Shown here piece after piece: positions 1 through 9,098 of a stretch of DNA of 64,000 nt; the first letter of the stretch is position 1; each line of letters opens with the position of its first letter. The translations under genes were made by a program, and so were the position numbers. This stretch comes from Blastopirellula marina (GTDB lineage: Bacteria; Planctomycetota; Planctomycetia; Pirellulales; Pirellulaceae), in assembly GCF_002967715.1 (NCBI RefSeq), contig NZ_PUIA01000014.1, positions 1 to 64,000 on the forward strand. Reading direction: 5' to 3'. A model generated the notes under the pieces. That model saw only the letters and a program-made list of their open reading frames with translations, ran no database searches and was not told where the DNA came from.

Positions 1-572
1 TTTAAAAAGAAATTGAACTAGCTTGAGTCCAAATTTGTGATCGCCTCTTCAGGAATGCAAGCATTCTCAAAGAAGCACAACCACCATTGTTCTCAAACAG
101 AGGTCACTACCAAATTGTCAAAGATCATTTTGGTGTTTGCACACCATGAAAAGCGATTTGCTTTTCTCCCTGCGAGCAATGTTGCCCAACTGGGAAGAGC
201 AAATAGTACCAGATACGGTTGGGGTGTCAACGGGCTGACGCGTTTCCGAGAAGAAAAAATGAAATACGTGCGTTTCACTCGGGAAAATACGGGGAAAGAA
301 TCTTTCGAAGATTGATCGGTTTCCCTGGTAGTGGGCTTCTTTTGAAGACCAACTCAAGGTGCTTCGTGGCAATTTGAAGGTCCGGAACGCTATTCGATTC
401 AGGTGCTGGGCCGAGTTTCGGTTCTAACGATTATTCGGATTCCCCCAGTCGGCCAAGGAGGGTGGAGCTAGAATCTCAGGAAAGCTCCTCGATTGAGCTG
501 GGCGGTAAGCTTTATTTGAGAAAGCAATCGCTACTGATCATTTGAAAAGGTCATGTTGCAGGGGGGAGATTC
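1..572. other. left-edge stretch without a supported gene
   Basis: I see no convincing gene here. The longest open frame on the plus strand (37-315) has no family resemblance, no clear ribosome-binding site and is mirrored by minus-strand frames of similar size. A short perfect inverted repeat, GAATGC-AA-GCATTC, sits at 53-66, too short and without a T-run to call a terminator. The 3' part of the stretch presumably carries the promoter of the thioredoxin-like gene at 573. Confidence 0.5.
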
Positions 573-950
573 ATGCAGAAGGTAATCGTGGTCATTGTGG
601 CACTGATGAGCTTTGCCGCACCCGTTGTCCTTACATTAGCAAGCTACTCTTCAAGTGGAGTTTCGACCGCAGATGACGTCAGGCCACGTGATTTGCCAGG
701 CAAGATTCTCTTCTTTTCGGCCAATTGGTGCCCCGCTTGCCGGCATGCCGACCCGTCCTATCAAGAACTCCGAAATGCTGGCTATCCGATCCGGAAAGTG
801 GATGTCGACTCGAATCCCTCTCTCGCCCAGCAATACGGGATCAGCTCCATTCCTCAATTTGTCTACGTGGTCGATGGAAAAGAGAAACGCCGCGTTGGCG
901 GAGCCGCATCTGCCGCTCGGCTAAAGCGTATGTATCGTGGTGGATGGTAG
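573..950 (+). CDS. membrane-anchored or exported thioredoxin-like protein
   Basis: A 125-residue protein. Residues 1-24 form a hydrophobic signal or anchor, followed by a compact thioredoxin fold. The redox motif is N-W-C53-P-A-C56 and the cis-proline is in S-I-P94-Q-F, both as expected for the thioredoxin superfamily. CPAC rather than CGPC suggests a specialised envelope thiol-disulfide or reducing role (inference). The start ATG follows a GGGGGAGA ribosome-binding site. The gene stands alone, convergent with the WD40 gene that follows. The export signal argues against a cytoplasmic general thioredoxin; the partner protein cannot be told from context. Confidence 0.85.
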   Translation: MQKVIVVIVALMSFAAPVVLTLASYSSSGVSTADDVRPRDLPGKILFFSANWCPACRHADPSYQELRNAGYPIRKVDVDSNPSLAQQYGISSIPQFVYVVDGKEKRRVGGAASAARLKRMYRGGW

Positions 951-1006
951 TTGTAAGTGTCTTTAGGTAAATGGGTTACGAGGATTTTTGTGCTTCCGAA
1001 GGAAAG

Positions 1007-2023
1007 TCAAAAACACCACACGCGGACCGTGCCGTCTTCACCGCTGCTGATGATTTGGCTGCCGTCACCTAGAAAATCGACGTTGGTTACGCGGCCGCTA
1101 TGTCCAGGAAATTGCTGGACGATCTTCCGGGATGCCTGATCCCACACAATGAGCTGGCCGGCTTCGGCGGATGCGGCGATACGCTGGCCGTCGGGGCTGA
1201 AAGCAACCGAGACGATCCAGCCATTAGCACCACCGTAGACGTTCGCTAGCTTCATCGTTTGCATATCCCAAGTGAGGACGGTCCCGTCCCAAGCTGCCGA
1301 GGCGAGTTGGCTTCCGTCGGGGCTGAATGCCAGGTCCATGACGCCTCCTTGGTGCTCAAGCATGCTCGTCAGCAGTTCCCCGGTTTCGATAGACCAGATG
1401 TGGACGCGGTAATCCCAGCCCCCAGCGGCAATTCGTTTGCCATCCGGGCTAAAGGCCACGCAGTTAAGACCTTTCATCGCTCCTTCGAGAGTTTGGAGGT
1501 GGTTGCCTGTCTTGGCGTCCCAAAGACGGACTGTTTTATCCCAACTGGCCGTGGCAACGATGTTGCCGGTTGGATCGAACGTGGCCCCTTCGATCCGGTC
1601 TTCATGGCCGACAAGACGGAACAGGTCTCGTGACTCGGCGTGATCCCAGACGACGGCTGTTTTGTCGAGGCTGCCGCTGATCATTTGTTTACCGGAGGAA
1701 TCGAAGGCCAGCGTTGTTACGTCGTTGGTGTGTCCGTAAAGGGTTGCAGTGTTCTTTTGTTGCTGGTTGTCCCAAATGCGAATCGCCTTATCTTCACCGC
1801 CAGCGGCCAGGAAACGGGCGTTTGAATCGGCGGCTAAAGCCCACACCGGACCCTTATGCTCAAGAATTACTTTGCCGAGCTCTGGTTCAAGGAACCCACT
1901 CTGCAGCACAATTCTTCCCACGCCAATTACAAGCAAGATTACCAACACACTGAGAACGCCATACTTTTGAAGGAGTGGCTGGGCAGGGGCTTCTGGTGAT
2001 TGCTCTGGCGACTGGTCTGCCAT
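1007..2023 (-). CDS. WD40 seven-blade propeller protein with N-terminal membrane anchor
   Basis: From the ATG at 2023, which has an AGAGGAG ribosome-binding site about nine bases upstream, this is 338 residues; a longer frame to 2050 lacks that site. A Pro/Gln/Glu-rich cytoplasmic head of about 17 residues is followed by one transmembrane helix (VLSVLVILLVIGVGRIVL). Then come seven WD40 repeats with repeated H-x-x-x-V, S-P-D-G and W-D elements, which is exactly enough to close one propeller. Such proteins are protein-protein scaffolds, here probably displayed outside the cytoplasmic membrane. No neighbour reveals a partner. WD40 proteins are common in planctomycetes. Confidence 0.9.
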   Translation of the reverse strand: MADQSPEQSPEAPAQPLLQKYGVLSVLVILLVIGVGRIVLQSGFLEPELGKVILEHKGPVWALAADSNARFLAAGGEDKAIRIWDNQQQKNTATLYGHTNDVTTLAFDSSGKQMISGSLDKTAVVWDHAESRDLFRLVGHEDRIEGATFDPTGNIVATASWDKTVRLWDAKTGNHLQTLEGAMKGLNCVAFSPDGKRIAAGGWDYRVHIWSIETGELLTSMLEHQGGVMDLAFSPDGSQLASAAWDGTVLTWDMQTMKLANVYGGANGWIVSVAFSPDGQRIAASAEAGQLIVWDQASRKIVQQFPGHSGRVTNVDFLGDGSQIISSGEDGTVRVWCF

Positions 2024-2298
2024 CTTCGTGGCTCCTCTGCTTAGGTCCAATAAGTAGCCGTAGACCTGATTATAGGGGATAATCGATCCCTAATAGAAAG
2101 GTAAAACACGATGAGTCCTCATTTGTCTCTTGGATCGGAAGTGTTCCTTGAACTTGAAGTCCCGCTTGTCGAGGCAGAAGGAAGGGCTTTTCTGGAAATT
2201 CATCAGCAATTAGACAATAACTGGGTAGTGGTTTGCATCTATCAAGATGTTGACCTCTTATCACTTATCTCACTCTCTTTTCTGAATCGGCCTTTGCC

Positions 2299-3702
2299 AT
2301 GCGCTGCTGTTGGATTGCTATTGTCGGCACCTTGATGGTGACTTTCGCTTCTTCTTTGATGGCTGCTGAAAAGGCACAGCAGCCGAATGTCTTGTTCATC
2401 GCCATCGATGACTTGAATCATTGGGTTGGACATCTGGGGCGAAACCCGCAAACGAAAACCCCCAACATTGATCGACTCGCGGCGATGGGGGTAACGTTCA
2501 CCAATGCCAACTGCGCAGCTCCGGCGTGCAACCCATCGCGAGCGGCGCTCATGTCGGGGATACGCCCCAGCACCAGTGGCTGTTACGACAACGGCCAGGA
2601 TTGGACTCCAGTGATCCCCAAAGGCAAGACTTTGACGACGCAGTTTCTGAAAGCAGGCTACAACGTCTTCGGGGCCGGAAAGATATACCACGGAAGCCAG
2701 CATCGTGATGGAGAATGGAGCGAGTACTTCGAAAAGAAGAATCCCAAGCTGACGCTTGACGCTTCCGCAAAGAATGATGGAGTTGGCGGGATCAAGTTTG
2801 GCCCTCTTTCCAACCCGGATAGCGATATGCCGGATCATCTGGTGGTTGACTATGCCTTAGAGAAACTCGACCAGAAGCATGAGAAGCCATTTTTCCTGGC
2901 AGTAGGCCTGGTGAAGCCACACATGCCGTGGAGTGTTCCGCTGAGCCACTTCGAGAAGTTTCCGCTCGAATCTATTCAATTGCCACCCCATCAAAAGAAT
3001 GACCTGGCAGATGTACCCAGTGCTGGAATCAAAATGGCCAAGCCAGACGGGGACCATGCGACGATGCTGAAGTCGGGACGTTGGAACGAGGCCGTTCAGG
3101 CTTACCTGGCGACGATCCACTTCACCGACATGCAGGTTGGACGACTGATCGACGGCCTGGAAAAGTCGCAGTACAAGGACAACACGATTGTCGTGCTGTG
3201 GGGGGACCATGGCTGGCATCTCGGAGAGAAAGAGCACTGGCGTAAGTTTGCACTTTGGGAAGAAGCATGCCGCGCACCGCTGATCTGGGTGGCTCCTGGG
3301 CTGACAAAACAAGGGGGCGTATGCGATTGTCCGGTCGACTTCATGGCTATCTATCCCACGCTATGCGACTTAGCCGCGATCAAGATTCCATCGCATGTCG
3401 AAGGGGCGAGTATCAAGCCGCTGCTGCAAGAGCCTGAGCTTGCTTGGGAGAAGCCTGCGATGACGACCTTCCATCGCAACAACCACAGTTTGCGAAGCGA
3501 GCAGTATCGCTACATTCGCTATGCGGATGGAAGCGAAGAGCTTTACGATCACGAAGCGGATCCCAACGAGTGGAAGAACCTGGCCGGGGACTCGCAGTAC
3601 GATCAAATCAAGGCATCGTTTCAGCAGCATCTACCGAAGACTAACGTGCCTGAGTTGCCCAGAGGCGAAGGTAAAAAGAAAAGTAAGGAAAACTCTGCGT
3701 AA
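2299..3702 (+). CDS. exported sulfatase, iduronate-2-sulfatase-like
   Basis: This 467-residue alkaline-phosphatase-fold sulfatase hydrolyses sulfate esters, probably on algal or animal polysaccharides. Residues 1-23 look like a Sec signal ending at Ala-Ala. D37-D38 are the N-terminal metal ligands. C77-N-P-S-R81 is the sulfatase signature whose Cys is converted to formylglycine. D303-H304-G is the second metal site. The C-terminal part (LRSEQYRYIRYADG...EELYDHEADPNEWKNLA) is typical of the iduronate-2-sulfatase-like branch. The start lacks an obvious ribosome-binding site but gives the best signal peptide. The substrate cannot be fixed from sequence. Multiple sulfatases are a planctomycete hallmark. 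Confidence 0.93.
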   Translation: MRCCWIAIVGTLMVTFASSLMAAEKAQQPNVLFIAIDDLNHWVGHLGRNPQTKTPNIDRLAAMGVTFTNANCAAPACNPSRAALMSGIRPSTSGCYDNGQDWTPVIPKGKTLTTQFLKAGYNVFGAGKIYHGSQHRDGEWSEYFEKKNPKLTLDASAKNDGVGGIKFGPLSNPDSDMPDHLVVDYALEKLDQKHEKPFFLAVGLVKPHMPWSVPLSHFEKFPLESIQLPPHQKNDLADVPSAGIKMAKPDGDHATMLKSGRWNEAVQAYLATIHFTDMQVGRLIDGLEKSQYKDNTIVVLWGDHGWHLGEKEHWRKFALWEEACRAPLIWVAPGLTKQGGVCDCPVDFMAIYPTLCDLAAIKIPSHVEGASIKPLLQEPELAWEKPAMTTFHRNNHSLRSEQYRYIRYADGSEELYDHEADPNEWKNLAGDSQYDQIKASFQQHLPKTNVPELPRGEGKKKSKENSA

Positions 3703-3889
3703 GTTTATACGTTTGGTGGATTGCGAGCGTTCTCTCCGGCTTTTATGCTGGCTTATGCCTTTTCCATTTTGCTAATCGCGGACTGTTCGTCGCTATCGGA
3801 TGCGCTAACTCGAGCAGGCGGTGACGAGCAAGCCTCGAAGGCCACGATCGCTTCACCGCGATTGTGATCTACCATATGGCACCTTCAGA

Positions 3890-4882
3890 ATGAATACGCA
3901 GATGAATGCTTCCACCTCGAAACCGGTATCGTCACGTCGAAACTTTCTGGGACTTGCCGCAGCCGCCTCGATGATCCCGCTCAGCCAGGCCTGTCAGGCA
4001 CAGGAAGCGAAGTCGGATAGCGAAAGCGGAGCACGCAAGACGTCGCCCATCGTGCTTTCGACCTATTCGCTATGGCGATTTCGCAATGATGATCTGCGTG
4101 ACTTCCACAAGTGCATCGACATTGCGGACGAGTATGGTTTCGATGGCGTAGAATTGCTGCTGTATCAGTTGCAGCAAAACGAGATGCTGAGCCACTCGAA
4201 GATGATGTCGTACAAACGACATGCTTTGCGTTTGGGGTTGCCACTGGTGGGGCTCTCGACGCACCAAGGCTTCGTGACCCCGGATCGAGAGAAACGAAAA
4301 GAGAATATTGATCGGACGATTGGGCAAATCGAAATTGCCTACCAGTTTGGTATTCCCGTGATGCGTGTGAACACCGGTACCTGGGGGACGTCGGCCAGCT
4401 TCGACGAACTGATGGCCAACCGTGGGATTGAATCTCCGTTGGAAGGCTATACCGACGAAGACGCGTTTCCTTGGGTGATTGAAGCTTTGGAGAAATGTCT
4501 GCCGACGGCAGAGAAGTGTGGCGTAGTGCTGGCACTCGAGAATCACTGGGGATTGGGCCTGACGCCTGAGGGAATCTTGCGAATTGTCAATGCGATCGAC
4601 TCCCCATGGCTCCAGATATGTACGGATACAGGAAACTTTCTGGATGACCCTTATGATCGTCTCGAGAAGATCGCGCCGCAGACCATCTTTGTCCAGGCAA
4701 AGACTTACTACGGGGAAGGGCAGTGGTACACGCTCGATCTCGATTATCAGCGTATCGGAGAGATCTTACGTAAGCACAACTATCGAGGTTTCATTTCCCT
4801 CGAATTTGAAGGGATGGAAGACTATAAAACGGCGATTCCACAAAGCCTGGCATTGCTGCGAAGTGCATTCACGCGAGCGTAG
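3890..4882 (+). CDS. Tat-exported sugar phosphate isomerase/epimerase-like TIM-barrel protein
   Basis: I choose the ATG at 3890 over an upstream GTG at 3821, giving 330 residues. The N-terminus carries S-R-R-N-F-L-G-L-A followed by a hydrophobic stretch and A-C-Q-A-Q, a twin-arginine-type signal, so the protein is probably exported folded. The rest is an AP-endonuclease-2 type TIM barrel. Candidate metal ligands are the acidic residues in FDGVELL, LALENHW, QICTDTGNF and ISLEFEG. The family isomerises or epimerises sugars (xylose isomerase-like). Planctomycetes carry many exported members of unclear substrate. It follows the sulfatase by 187 bases on the same strand, which may suggest joint action on sulfated sugars (inference). 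Confidence 0.87.
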   Translation: MNTQMNASTSKPVSSRRNFLGLAAAASMIPLSQACQAQEAKSDSESGARKTSPIVLSTYSLWRFRNDDLRDFHKCIDIADEYGFDGVELLLYQLQQNEMLSHSKMMSYKRHALRLGLPLVGLSTHQGFVTPDREKRKENIDRTIGQIEIAYQFGIPVMRVNTGTWGTSASFDELMANRGIESPLEGYTDEDAFPWVIEALEKCLPTAEKCGVVLALENHWGLGLTPEGILRIVNAIDSPWLQICTDTGNFLDDPYDRLEKIAPQTIFVQAKTYYGEGQWYTLDLDYQRIGEILRKHNYRGFISLEFEGMEDYKTAIPQSLALLRSAFTRA

Positions 4883-5005
4883 ATGGACATCGCAAACGTT
4901 TGCCGGTTTTTTTCTTATTCAAAATCCGCTCCGAAGTTATTGAATTGGACTTAGGATAAAGGCAGAATCGCTCTCAGTCTCATCTCTTTATCAGAGGCCT
5001 AGGCG

Positions 5006-7651
5006 ATGGAAACTGCTGCTTCCCCGTCCGATTCGTCGAACGTTCAACAACTTCTCGATTCTCTCGAACGTGAATTGCCGCCGGTTCAGTGGTCACCTCT
5101 GTATCGTGTGTCGGTATGGTTCTCGGCAGCGTGCTTGATCCTGCTGACATTGATCTACTTCGCGATCATTCTGGTGGTCGGGTGGGTCGCGTTCGATTAT
5201 TTCTTAAGCCATTTGCGACTACTAGGATCTGGTGTCAGTGTCTGGGTGGTGCTGCTTTATTCGCTGCCACCATTATTCTTGCTCGCTCTGTTAGCGCTGG
5301 TGATCAAACCGTTTTTTCGGATTAGTCCCTCGCGCGAGGAGCCTGTCGTTGTGACGAGAAAGGACGAGCCACTACTGTTCGAGTTCGTCCAGCGAATCTG
5401 CAACAGTGTTGGCACACGAATGATCGACGAGGTGCACTTCACGGTAGGAGCGGAAGCAGCGGTCTACAATTCTGGGCCTATGGGGGGCCTGTTTCCCGAA
5501 AAACGGATCCTCATCCTGGGTTTGCCGCTGATCGCTTCGTGTGATATTGCTTCCTTGGCAGGTATTATTGCGCACGAGATGGGGCACTTTGCTCTTGAGA
5601 AGAACATCAAGCTGCGGACGATAATCGGAATCGTCAATGGTATGTTTTATCGAGCAATGTACGAGCCAGATAAGTTTGATATCTGGCTGGCCATCAATAC
5701 ACAGGAAGGCCAGTCGCTACGTCTACTCTTGTTGCCCATTAAGAAAGCATTGTCATTAGGGCGATGGATCTTGTGGGTGTTTTTTGTTACCGCCGAGGCA
5801 TCGAGTTGTTTGATTTCGCGAAAGGATGAGTTCGATTGCGATCAATACATGGCTCGGCTTGTGGGTAGCGATATTGCATGTCGGTCGCTCCAGAGAGTCC
5901 ATCTCTTGGGCATGGCAGCGAGTGCGACGAACGACGATTTAACCAATTCGTGGCAGGAAAAGCGATTGCCAGATGACTTGCCGCGGTTCATTCTCTCGCG
6001 AGTAGGGCGTTGGAATGCCAGGCAGCAGGAAATCTCGTTGAAGTTGATCTCTTCAAATGCGACTCGCTGGTTCGATACGCATCCTTCGCTGCCTGCCCGT
6101 ATTAATGCGCTGCAGAAACTAGAGCTGCCGACGATGCCAATTTCTCAGGACCCAGCTGGCCACTTGCTGCGGGACTTCGATCGCCGCTGCACAGAGATGA
6201 CGGTCCGGCACTACAAAGAAGTCCTTGAATCTGACTTTGATCCTTCCAGCCTGGTCTCGACGGAAGTGCTCAACGCGGAGTACACCGCCGAAGAAAAGGC
6301 CCAGAAGGCGCTGCGTCGTTATATGCAGGCCGAATCGATCATTGTGAAGCCAATTTTCCCTGATCCGGACGCGGATATGCCGGTTGATAATTACAAACAG
6401 GCAGCCGAGAGTCTGGCGATTGCTCGGCAGAACTGTATTGAGCAAAAAGATAAGCTGAGCAAGGCCAATGAGGAGTTTCTGCAAACACGTGGTGAATTCC
6501 AGAACGTGAAGAGCTTTCAGAAACTGATCGATCTGAAGTTCATCGAGAACGCAGATGTATCATTTCATTACAACCGGGCACAGCGGCATCACAATCGGGC
6601 TCAGGAGATGCTCTCGACGCTTTATCCGACCGTGCGTCGCCGGATGACTTTGGCCCTGAGGATTCTGCACACGTCACAACTATGGCGATCCGACAAACAA
6701 TCGGTAATCACAAATCAGCGTAAGCGAGTTGACCGAGTGATGGCCCTGTGTAAGCCATTGGCCGGTGTGCAGCCGCTGCTTGATGAGTTGTCCAGCGATA
6801 CTTTGGTGCTCGACGCGATTCTGTCGCGATTTGATGTCGATCGTCTGTCGTTTCAGTTGAAGCTCAGCGTGACGCGTCTCGGGGAAAAAGTGCACCGAGG
6901 ATTGAAGGAAATTCAGTACGCCTTCGGTGAGGTGAAGTATCCGTTTGAACACCGAGATGGCGTGGTAAAGGTCAGCGACTTCCTGGTTCCCAAGCTGCCG
7001 GATAAAGGGGAGTTTGTCGAACTCACAGCAGCATCAATGGAAACGCTTCAGCGTACCGATCGCGTTGTATCTCGCACACTGGCGACCTTGACTGAGGCGT
7101 GTGAAAAGGTTGAGGCCGCACTCGGGCACAAGATCCAACCCAATCCCAAGGAACTCGATCCATGGGAGCAACTGAACGACGATCTGGATGAGATGACACG
7201 GAAGCGATTCCGGCGAAATGTCACAACCGGTGCAATCGCGGCGTTAGTGGTTGTGGGCCTGACTGTTGGGTTTTTTTACGCGATTACTTATAGTCCCCAA
7301 CCAGGCAAGTCGATCATTCCGCATCATCCCGAGTATCGCGCGACGGTCGTGCCGGAACGTTGGGCGGTGCCGGAACAGAGCTTGCCCAGGATGCGGCAGC
7401 CGAACATTCCGAGCGAATTCCGACCTGAGATTCGTCCCCCATCGTTTGCCCCGCCGTCGATTACTCCGCCCGATCCCCACATGCGCGTGCGACCACCAAG
7501 CATGCAACCGCCGTCTTTCATACCGCCATCACGCAATCCGCGAAGCAATCCGGCGGGGTTCCCTGATTCACCAAGTTCGAGAATGCCGTCGCCGAGACCA
7601 CCAATGCCTGGTTTTCCTGGACCTTCAGGAGGTGCATTCCCAGGACGCTGA
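5006..7651 (+). CDS. large membrane-bound M48-type metallopeptidase
   Basis: An 881-residue protein with two N-terminal transmembrane helices (about 33-60 and 78-102). An M48 peptidase domain carries the zinc motif H190-E-M-G-H194, with a downstream acidic ligand likely in the RKDEFDCDQYMA segment, as in HtpX/Ste24 relatives. Beyond the peptidase (from about residue 390) lies a long helical region of more than 300 residues. A third helix follows near residue 745, then a tail of about 110 residues very rich in Pro, Ser and Arg. Family members degrade membrane or envelope proteins. The length is about three times that of HtpX, so the added part may recruit substrates or bind the wall (inference). 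It converges with the regulator gene, leaving only 11 bases between them. Confidence 0.85.
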   Translation: METAASPSDSSNVQQLLDSLERELPPVQWSPLYRVSVWFSAACLILLTLIYFAIILVVGWVAFDYFLSHLRLLGSGVSVWVVLLYSLPPLFLLALLALVIKPFFRISPSREEPVVVTRKDEPLLFEFVQRICNSVGTRMIDEVHFTVGAEAAVYNSGPMGGLFPEKRILILGLPLIASCDIASLAGIIAHEMGHFALEKNIKLRTIIGIVNGMFYRAMYEPDKFDIWLAINTQEGQSLRLLLLPIKKALSLGRWILWVFFVTAEASSCLISRKDEFDCDQYMARLVGSDIACRSLQRVHLLGMAASATNDDLTNSWQEKRLPDDLPRFILSRVGRWNARQQEISLKLISSNATRWFDTHPSLPARINALQKLELPTMPISQDPAGHLLRDFDRRCTEMTVRHYKEVLESDFDPSSLVSTEVLNAEYTAEEKAQKALRRYMQAESIIVKPIFPDPDADMPVDNYKQAAESLAIARQNCIEQKDKLSKANEEFLQTRGEFQNVKSFQKLIDLKFIENADVSFHYNRAQRHHNRAQEMLSTLYPTVRRRMTLALRILHTSQLWRSDKQSVITNQRKRVDRVMALCKPLAGVQPLLDELSSDTLVLDAILSRFDVDRLSFQLKLSVTRLGEKVHRGLKEIQYAFGEVKYPFEHRDGVVKVSDFLVPKLPDKGEFVELTAASMETLQRTDRVVSRTLATLTEACEKVEAALGHKIQPNPKELDPWEQLNDDLDEMTRKRFRRNVTTGAIAALVVVGLTVGFFYAITYSPQPGKSIIPHHPEYRATVVPERWAVPEQSLPRMRQPNIPSEFRPEIRPPSFAPPSITPPDPHMRVRPPSMQPPSFIPPSRNPRSNPAGFPDSPSSRMPSPRPPMPGFPGPSGGAFPGR

Positions 7652-7662
7652 GATGATGTGGC

Positions 7663-8859
7663 CTAACTGTCGGCCTGCTTCGCTTTGTTCCGGTATTCGT
7701 TCGGCGTCTGTCCTACTTCGCGGCGGAAGAAGTTGACGAAGTTCGCAGGCTCTGGGAAACCGCAGAGCTCGGCTACCTTCGTGACACTGTGGTCGGAATT
7801 GACCAGCATCTGCTTCGCTTGTTGAACGCGAATGGCCCGGATCTTCTTGCCCGGCGTGATGCCGTATTCCTGTTGGAAACGACGATTGAGTGTGTTACGC
7901 GAGACTCCCAGGCGTCGAGCGAGTTCGTCGACGTTAATGCCTTGGCAAGCTTCTCGCTCGATGATGCGATTAACCTGGGCCACGACGGCATCTTTCACGA
8001 GCTCGAAGCGAAACGTATCGCGTTCGATGAACTCGAGTCGTACTTGCTGGACTTGGGGGAACTCTGCTTCCGGTGACTCAAGTCGCTGCCGAACCATCTG
8101 AAAAGCTTGCCGCCCGATCATTTGCCCGTGTATTTCAATTGATGAAATCGCAGGCGAAGCAACTCTGGAGATCGTGAAGTTGCCGAAACCCATGACCGCG
8201 ATGTCCTGGGGAATGCGGAAGTTGATATCGCGGGCCACACGGCAGATCAGCGCCGCAAGATAGTCATCGTCACAGTAGATGGCCGAAGGGTGAGGAAGAT
8301 TCTCCAGGAAGGTGATGATCTCGGCTTCCCGCGCCGGCTTGAACATTCGCTGTCGTTCTTCGCTGGGAAGTCCCGGTGCAATGAAGAACTGGGTGGCGAT
8401 GTTGTTTTCGTTCAACCGCTCGATCAAGCGTTCGAGCCAGGCCGACTTGAACGGATCGTTACCCAGGTTGTGAGAGACGATTGCGGCGTGCTCTCTTCCC
8501 AGAGAAGCGAACTTATTAACCAGGTCGTCTTGCAATGCTTCCCAGTCGAATGCTACTGACGGCACTCCCTGGCGAATCCAGTTGCTTCCGCAATTAACGA
8601 CGGGAATGCTCATCTCGATTAATCGCTTCGCCCAGGGAGATTCGTTGTAAGCCCAGATAATCGCGCCGTCGAATTCCATCTCGCTGAAGTCGTAATCGAA
8701 ATCAGGCTGCGAGTCGTCGTAGGGCCATTCCAAGAGCGTGATGTGCGGGTACTCTCCCGCGCTCATGGCCGCACCAGCGGTGATCCGAGCCGATTGCTCG
8801 TGGCCACGAGGTAAGAACAGGGCGATCGTTTTTGTCACTAGGTTCGTGTGATCAATCAT
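7663..8859 (-). CDS. XylR-like AraC-family transcription regulator with LacI-type sensor
   Basis: This 398-residue regulator has an N-terminal periplasmic-binding-protein fold (about 10-275; elements such as VMGFGNFTISRVASPAISSIEIHG match LacI/XylR sensors). It ends in a C-terminal AraC double helix-turn-helix (about 295-392, with ARRLGVSRNTLNRRFQQEYG and VAELCGFPEPANFVNFFRRE). The sensor would bind a sugar-like ligand. It is divergent from a four-gene DUF1559/lipoprotein operon, sharing a 240-base upstream region, so autoregulation and control of that operon are likely (inference). The inducer is unknown. The gene symbol xylR is not given because a role in xylose use cannot be shown. Confidence 0.88.
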   Translation of the reverse strand: MIDHTNLVTKTIALFLPRGHEQSARITAGAAMSAGEYPHITLLEWPYDDSQPDFDYDFSEMEFDGAIIWAYNESPWAKRLIEMSIPVVNCGSNWIRQGVPSVAFDWEALQDDLVNKFASLGREHAAIVSHNLGNDPFKSAWLERLIERLNENNIATQFFIAPGLPSEERQRMFKPAREAEIITFLENLPHPSAIYCDDDYLAALICRVARDINFRIPQDIAVMGFGNFTISRVASPAISSIEIHGQMIGRQAFQMVRQRLESPEAEFPQVQQVRLEFIERDTFRFELVKDAVVAQVNRIIEREACQGINVDELARRLGVSRNTLNRRFQQEYGITPGKKIRAIRVQQAKQMLVNSDHSVTKVAELCGFPEPANFVNFFRREVGQTPNEYRNKAKQADS

Positions 8860-9098
8860 CCTCAGTTGCCCAAAGGCAGGGGGTTCCTGCGTGCAACAAA
8901 TTGAAAATCACAAAAAACGGAATTAGCAATGATTCGTGATACCTAAACGATACACAATATATCTCAGTAATCCACTCCATCATGCACCGTAGGCACCAAA
9001 GAAAGAGCAGGCTACCCCGACGCATCGCGCCGGACAGATGCCCAGCTTCTGAGGGGCCAGACATTATCTATGTAATACGATCATGGAGCGGCTACTCA
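8860..9098. promoter_or_regulatory. divergent promoter region between XylR-like regulator and DUF1559 operon
   Basis: The 239 bases between the two start codons are AT-rich near 8895-8970 (runs such as CACAATATAT and AATTGAAAATCAC), as expected for back-to-back promoters. A GGAG about ten bases before ATG 9099 serves the DUF1559 gene. No perfect operator dyad stands out, so the regulator site is not assigned. Confidence 0.4.

Noticed and set aside
37-315. 92-residue plus-strand open frame at the left edge
   Set aside because: No family resemblance, no signal, no clear ribosome-binding site, and overlapping frames of similar length on the other strand.
2111-2335. 74-residue plus-strand frame (ATG with AAAGG upstream) before the sulfatase
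   Set aside because: Runs 37 bases into the sulfatase in another frame and has no recognisable fold; the ribosome-binding match is weak support on its own.
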